64,000 bases of DNA from Nepenthes gracilis. Taxonomy: Eukaryota > Streptophyta > Magnoliopsida > Caryophyllales > Nepenthaceae. The stretch lies in NCBI GenBank assembly GCA_033239525.1, contig BSYO01000035.1, positions 5,430,627-5,494,626 on the forward strand, read 5' to 3'. Of this stretch, positions 59,551 through 64,000 are shown piece after piece (within the stretch, counting starts at the first letter, position 1; each line of letters begins with the position of its first letter). A program made the translations under genes and the position numbers. The notes under the pieces were generated by a model, which ran no database searches, was not told where the DNA came from, and saw only the letters and a program-made list of their open reading frames with translations.

Positions 59551-60678
59551 TTTATTGAAATATTGGACCATGGTTATGATTCAACAGGTAGTATATTATG
59601 ACATATCTTAATATATTATAGTGGTATATCAATATCTGAACATCGTGGGCTAAGAAGCAATATCTAGTTCCGTCTATAGGGTCATATGTAGACGGCCCAT
59701 CTTCGAATTTTGAATAGAAGCGTATAACATTTGGTTATATGGGAGCATACACAACTCTCTTAATAAGTATGTTTTGATAATATAAATTGAATAAAAACAT
59801 GATAAGAAATTTAAAAATGTATAAACTGAATTTCCTATACATTTACTATAAAAATGTCATATCATTACATCTGATTATATTCTATAATTTGTCCATTATG
59901 TTTTCGTGCAAAGTATAAATATTTATTGGTATATTATAGTGCCTTGTTAAGCTCTCGACCACTCCTTACTGTTTTCTAACCTCCCTCAGATGAGATAAAC
60001 AAGTTCTTATCGGATAATAGGATTGAAGGATCGGATGATATGAAGAGCCTCTATTATTCTATTTATGGATTATAATGTTATTTCAGATAATGTTTAACAT
60101 TATTTTATATTTTTAAACAATAGTTAATGTTGTAACTTCAGCTTAAATTTCAATTTTGGACAATAGTTTGTGATATAGTTGGCTTTCAGACAGCGTTTAG
60201 ATGTCTAAAATGTTGTATTACGGTGTTCAGTATTAGTTAATGTGTCATGTTAAGTTTGGACAGGTTTAGAACATGTTGGATAATGTAATAAGTTGATGTT
60301 TCTAATTCCAAACAACAGGTTATAATTCAGTTTAAAGATTGTCGGTTGACCGATGAGAAGATGTCTATTTTAATGTTACATTTACGGTTTATTAGCATAT
60401 GCAATAGTGTTTATGATTTATGTTTCCGTATTTTTATACTCTAATTATGTATTGAGCAGGCATCACACCTTATATAGAGTTCGACGTCACGATTGAGTCG
60501 GTCTCAAAGCCACATGTGACGTGGCACTTAATTTGGGTCCTTTATATGAAATTGTGATAATTAATTATAATCAATCAAAGTATCGATACGGAATTCACGT
60601 CTGAAAGTTTATTAGATGATTAATTGATTAAGTAATAATATTTTAATTAAGAATTTAGTTTGGGCTTGGGACATGACA
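59551..60678 (+). mobile_element. Chromovirus-type LTR fragment, plus strand
   Basis: It holds the core GCGTATAACATTTGGTTATA at about 59721 and ends GCTTGGGACATGACA at 60678. It resembles 62050-63180 block by block ('caattttggacaatagtttgtgatatag' region). Confidence 0.5.
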
Positions 60679-63180
60679 TTAACACTAACTTAAGGCCCGA
60701 ATTTTTTAATTTATTATAATCAAGATTAATTAAATTAATATAATAAAAATTTGGGATTGGGCCGATTGAATTTGAGTCTAATACATGGTCAAATCTAAGC
60801 TTGAGCCTAAGCAGCGTTTGACGCATGCCCAGGCCCAAAAACTAGAGACCGTGTGCCTGAAGAGCGCCCAAGCCGCGCTCAAGCGCTAAATCCAAAACCG
60901 TAGCGGTTGAAGCTCGCCTGAGTGGCGCTCGAGTTATAAATGGGATCCCCACACTCATTTTTGTCATCTAGGCTGCAATTTTCAAAGCTAGAGAGAGAGA
61001 CGAAGAGAAGAGAGAGAGAAAGAAAGAGAAAGCCAAGGAACTCAAATTTGAAGTGTTACAAGTTAGGATTTGAGTAAGTGCAAATCAATGCAAATGCACT
61101 CTAAACCCCTTCTTTACCATTTCTATTGAGCATTTTTATTCAGATGCTCGTCCAAGTCATAATTTTAAAGTTTATACGTGTATGTTAAGCATGCATATTC
61201 ATATTTCATGATTTTGTAAAGTCATTTCAAGAGATTTCATGTTTAAGTCAACTATAGTAAATATATGTACTGAATTTTATGCTATAGCTTCATGCATATT
61301 TTGATTTTAGATTATGATACTCTTCAATGCTTAAATTTTGTATATAAGCCTTTATATATCCAAAAATTTGGATTTAACCCTCTGCATGTACTAAATTTCT
61401 GTATAAAGATGCTCTATATGCTTAAGTAATTTGCTAAGAAAATTAATGAGCTAAATTTCTGTACTATTTATTGAACAATTATTGAATTTTAAACTGTTCC
61501 TGCCTCAAATTTGTATAGTAGTCCACTTGTAATTTAAAGTTTACAATATATATGTTCTAGGCTTGTAATATAAGCTATATGTTTCAACAATTCGACGAAT
61601 TAAGCCCTGCATATGAAGTATTAAGCTAATGTTGCAAAAATTATCATGTTTGCTGATTTTTACTACATTTTTTGAATTTCTGCTGAAGTCTATGGTTTAA
61701 ATTCATGCTGTAAGTTATAAAGGCCCTAATTTATCAAGTGTACATTTTATGAAAGTTAAAATATATATATATGTTGGCACTTAAAATCTAAAATTTTGAA
61801 TTATATGTTGAATATGCACCTCATCTGAATTTCTGTATTAAGTGCTGAACTTTAAATTTTTATAACTTTAAACTTTCAATTGATGTATGATTAAGTCTCT
61901 ACTAAGATATGAGTACGAATGTATGAATTGTAGAAGGAAACTCTACAATATATTAAGAATTATGATTATATTTCTCTAATAGTGAGAATATTAAGAATTA
62001 AGAAAGTATAAAGTTTTTACAAGAATTAAAAAACTAGATCAATGATGATTTTAATAGATAATATTCTTTGACATACTTTAATATATTGCAATGAAATATC
62101 AATTTTTGACCCTACATAATAGTAGAGTTAAAAAGCGACATCTGGTCTCATCTATAGAATTATATATAAACTGCCCGCCTCTAGGTCCTGAATATGAGCA
62201 TATGGCCTTTAGTTGTGTGGAAACACACACAACCCAATCTTCGATAGTCTGCCCCTTTAGTTGGTAAAATCTACCGATCCTGATTCCTAAAAAAAGTAAG
62301 ATTTAAGCTTGATTTCATAATTAATAAGAAAATTAAAAATTTTATAAAGTATCATGTAAGTTTTCAACACAAATTTTATACCTTAGCATACGATCACAAT
62401 TTCTATTCCTTTAGTTATGTATTTAAATTTAAAGTATAAATGTCATTTGTATAAGATTGTGCCTTATTTAGCATCTGGCTCACTTTCTTACTGTTTACTA
62501 GCTTATCAGATAAGATGCATGAATATTTGTCAGATAAGTAGGAGTAAAGGCCAATAAGTTTTAGTTTATGTTCTCATGGATGATTCTTATTGATTTATAT
62601 TTTCGGACAATGTTAATATATCTAATGGTTGTAATGTAATCAATTTCAATTCTGGGCCTCAGTTTGTGATATAATTTGGTTTCAAAGAAACGGTTAGAGA
62701 TCTAAGGTGTTGTATTGCATTGTCTGGTATCGGTTTGTATGTCATGTTATCTTTAGACAACTTCTATGAGTTTTGGACTGTGGTATTTGGTTGTAAATAA
62801 ATCTGATTTCAAGGTCAGCAAATTGATAATATGATACTGATTGATGATGTCAAAATTTCTAAATTCGTTCGGTTGACGTTATGAATAATTTAACTTCTGT
62901 AAATTTTTATCATGTGGTATTTTCAGTTTTGGCAGGTATTTTATTTTAACATTGTCTGATGTTTTTTATTTGGATCGATGTTGGTGCTACTGTTGCCGTG
63001 GCAGGACTTTTGATCCTGTGAATATCGACTCGTTGTGTATTTATTTTGAGTCGGTCATGGTATCGATGAGATTTCACGTTCGGTTAAACAAATGGTCATA
63101 TTATCGGTCCATTTAATAATTAAAAAGATAATTAATTATGATTAAGATAAATAATGAGATTTAGGACATGGTCTGTTACA
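60679..63180 (+). mobile_element. Chromovirus-type LTR, plus strand
   Basis: It has a GC-richer start (60780-60950), a GA-rich leader (60985-61040), the core at about 62197, and an end GGACATGGTCTGTTACA at 63180. About 2.5 kb, LTR-sized. No target duplication was established and no coding domain is present. Confidence 0.5.
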
Positions 63181-64000
63181 CTAACTTTCAACTATTTTAA
63201 GATTGAACTTAAATAGTGATATGATAACGTCATCAATTCATAAGTTATAACAAAAAGATCCAAATAACCAAAATTTACAATATATTCCCTTATTCTTACT
63301 AAATAATAATATAAAATTTGATCTAAAAATCTAAATCTAACTCTCTAAAATAGCAAAACTCATAATCCAAACTCCCATAAGTAATTTAAGCCCACAATTT
63401 GAAGCAAGATAGAAAAATAAATATAAGAGTAAGTCAATTGCTTAATATGACATAGAACTTTTATAATTAACCACATAGATACAATAAAACATGTTGGAAT
63501 AACCATTATCAAATTAAATATAATGATATATAAATTTAATAACATAATATGCATAAATAGAGGCCAGTAATCAAATTCTATTCTTTAAACAATGTGTCAT
63601 CTAATTATACTTAAAATATGCAAAAATTATAAACCAAAGAATAATTATAACTTCACTAATAAATGTGCAAATAATCAAAACTCGAGTTACATATATTTTT
63701 ACACAATCAAAGACTACACACTACTCTTAAAGACCCGTATATAAGTAGTTAACATATAACCATGTAGATTAGGCCAAATACCACTTTCATCCATAAATAA
63801 TAGATTCGAACCTTAATTTTTACTAGAATAAATTAAAACATGTTATAATATATTATCAATTCTCTACAATGGTCAGGTTATAATCAAATGACAAACTCTA
63901 TACAAATATAAATAATTCTTTATATTTTCTCATATTGGAGAAAATATCATTATCTTTTAACTAATGCAAAGTTTTTTTCCTTAATTATTCAAATATTTAG
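63181..64000 (-). mobile_element. Chromovirus-type LTR fragment, minus strand, runs off the window
   Basis: It holds the reversed core (ACAATCAAAGACTACAC near 63703). AT-rich, with no coding domain. The short minus-strand frame at 63360-63554 has no recognisable motif. Confidence 0.4.

Overview
This is nuclear DNA of a flowering plant, most likely a eudicot. It is AT-rich, full of microsatellites and nested LTR retrotransposons, and holds two host genes. Both genes have introns, and neither appears as one open frame.

Host genes. (1) A ROH1/BYPASS1-like gene (DUF793 family) lies on the minus strand at 15014-22536. It has two exons that join in phase to about 405 codons, separated by a 6.3 kb intron carrying two LTR insertions. 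(2) A small HMA-domain protein of the HIPP type lies on the plus strand at 34450-36570 in three exons. A 7-A run shifts the frame shortly before a C-terminus that, one base shorter, would end in a prenylation box.

Left arm, 1-15 kb. A wrecked Tat/Retand-type Ty3/gypsy element on the minus strand (LTR pieces at 602 and 11420, gag pieces between, decayed primer-binding site at 11401-11419) is interrupted by three long LTRs. One, at 2884-8605, has an exact AAATC target-site duplication. A later tandem duplication (about 1400-5101 copied to 5102-7643) crosses the boundary of that LTR; the second copy is eroded by small deletions.

Middle, 23-37 kb. AT-rich DNA and chromovirus-type LTR pieces. One element, at 27728-33380, is bounded by an AGTAT duplication but has lost most of its pol gene and the start of its 3' LTR.

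37.5-47.3 kb. The best-preserved element is a Tat/Retand-type retrotransposon on the minus strand with gag, protease, RT, RNase H, a second RNase H and integrase, all decayed. An antisense gene (plus strand, 39192-41126) has its own promoter-like region and a 64-nt intron. The 5' LTR is missing.

Right arm, 47-64 kb. Chromovirus-type LTR pieces in both orientations share a short conserved core. Set into them are a miniature LTR retrotransposon array (three LTRs, two internal regions of only 71 bp; 50104-51352) and an LTR swollen by 22-bp and 27-bp minisatellites (56412-58265). No RNA gene, CRISPR array or intact transposon was found. Family names rest on motifs read by eye; no database search was possible.
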